5,778 bases of DNA, from NCBI GenBank assembly GCA_946481625.1, contig CAMLOZ010000258.1, positions 1 to 5,778 of the forward strand, read 5' to 3'. The translations under genes were made by a program, and so were the position numbers. This DNA is from an uncultured Haloferula sp. (lineage in GTDB: Bacteria; Verrucomicrobiota; Verrucomicrobiae; Verrucomicrobiales; Akkermansiaceae). Shown here one piece after another: positions 5,726 through 5,778 of this stretch. The notes beneath the pieces are model-generated. The model was not told the DNA's origin. It did no database searches and saw nothing but the letters and a program-made list of their open reading frames with translations. Each line of letters starts with the position of its first letter. The first letter of the stretch is position 1.

Positions 5726-5778
5726 TCAGAAATCAAACTGATCGATGTTGTCTTTGTTAAAGACAAACGGCGTTCCCA
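5726..5778 (-). CDS. Partial CDS, C-terminal 16 residues, unknown function
   Basis: On the minus strand, one frame entering from the right edge reads GTPFVFNKDNIDQFDF and stops at TGA (5728-5726). The other two frames either hit TAA at once or give a less protein-like reading. The composition (Phe, Asn, Asp, hydrophobic GTPFVF) and the stop 11 bp from the fic stop, in convergent orientation, suggest the true end of a neighbouring gene. It is too short to identify. Confidence 0.5.
   Translation of the reverse strand, partial: GTPFVFNKDNIDQFDF
5748..5766. repeat. Perfect 8-bp inverted repeat near the fic 3' end
   Basis: TTGTCTTT (5748-5755) and AAAGACAA (5759-5766) form a perfect 8-bp stem around a GTT loop, 33 bp past the fic stop and inside the tail of the convergent partial gene. 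It could act as a shared transcription end for the convergent pair, but it is AT-rich, and the coding constraint of the minus-strand frame may explain it. Confidence 0.4.

Noticed and set aside
4752..5778. A Fic/antitoxin two-gene toxin module
   Set aside because: The inhibitory SVAIEG motif is within the Fic protein itself, no small partner gene lies upstream, and the downstream neighbour is convergent and unidentified.

Overview
This GC-rich window carries five complete protein genes, all on the plus strand, flanked by the ends of two minus-strand genes that run off the window. The mix suggests a Verrucomicrobia-like (PVC group) heterotroph: a secreted 3-keto-disaccharide hydrolase domain (DUF1080) protein, a secreted GH88 unsaturated uronyl hydrolase with an appended C-terminal beta-rich module, high GC, and almost no Shine-Dalgarno sequences. 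That assignment is an inference from gene content, not from a marker gene. No rRNA, tRNA, CRISPR array, insertion sequence or phage gene is visible.

Layout. 1-247 (minus): the first 82 codons of an unrecognised one-TM membrane protein, divergent from pyrE. 348-914: pyrE, orotate phosphoribosyltransferase. 978-1676: exported DUF1080 beta-sandwich protein. 1732-2763: an uncharacterised 343-residue protein whose motif order (VK, EE, GDxxxxN, DFD) resembles a divergent protein-kinase-like/aminoglycoside-phosphotransferase fold. 2764-2910: spacer with two adjacent GC-rich hairpins. 2911-4656: GH88 hydrolase. 4657-4751: a terminator-like hairpin, then an AT-richer promoter/operator-like patch. 4752-5714: self-inhibited (class II) Fic protein with a C-terminal winged-helix-like segment. 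5726-5778 (minus): the last 16 codons of an unrecognised gene, convergent with fic.

The genes do not form one evident pathway. pyrE is housekeeping. The DUF1080 and GH88 proteins both point to extracytoplasmic glycan breakdown, but the kinase-like gene and hairpins separate them. pyrE, the DUF1080 gene and the kinase-like gene are close enough (63 and 55 bp gaps) to be cotranscribed. The GH88 and fic genes look like separate units bounded by hairpins.

The items most worth a second look are the kinase-like signature in the 1732-2763 product, the possible leaderless GTG start with an overlapping inverted repeat at fic, and the modified loop and added C-terminal module of the GH88 enzyme. I see no convincing evidence of a new multi-gene defence or mobile system.
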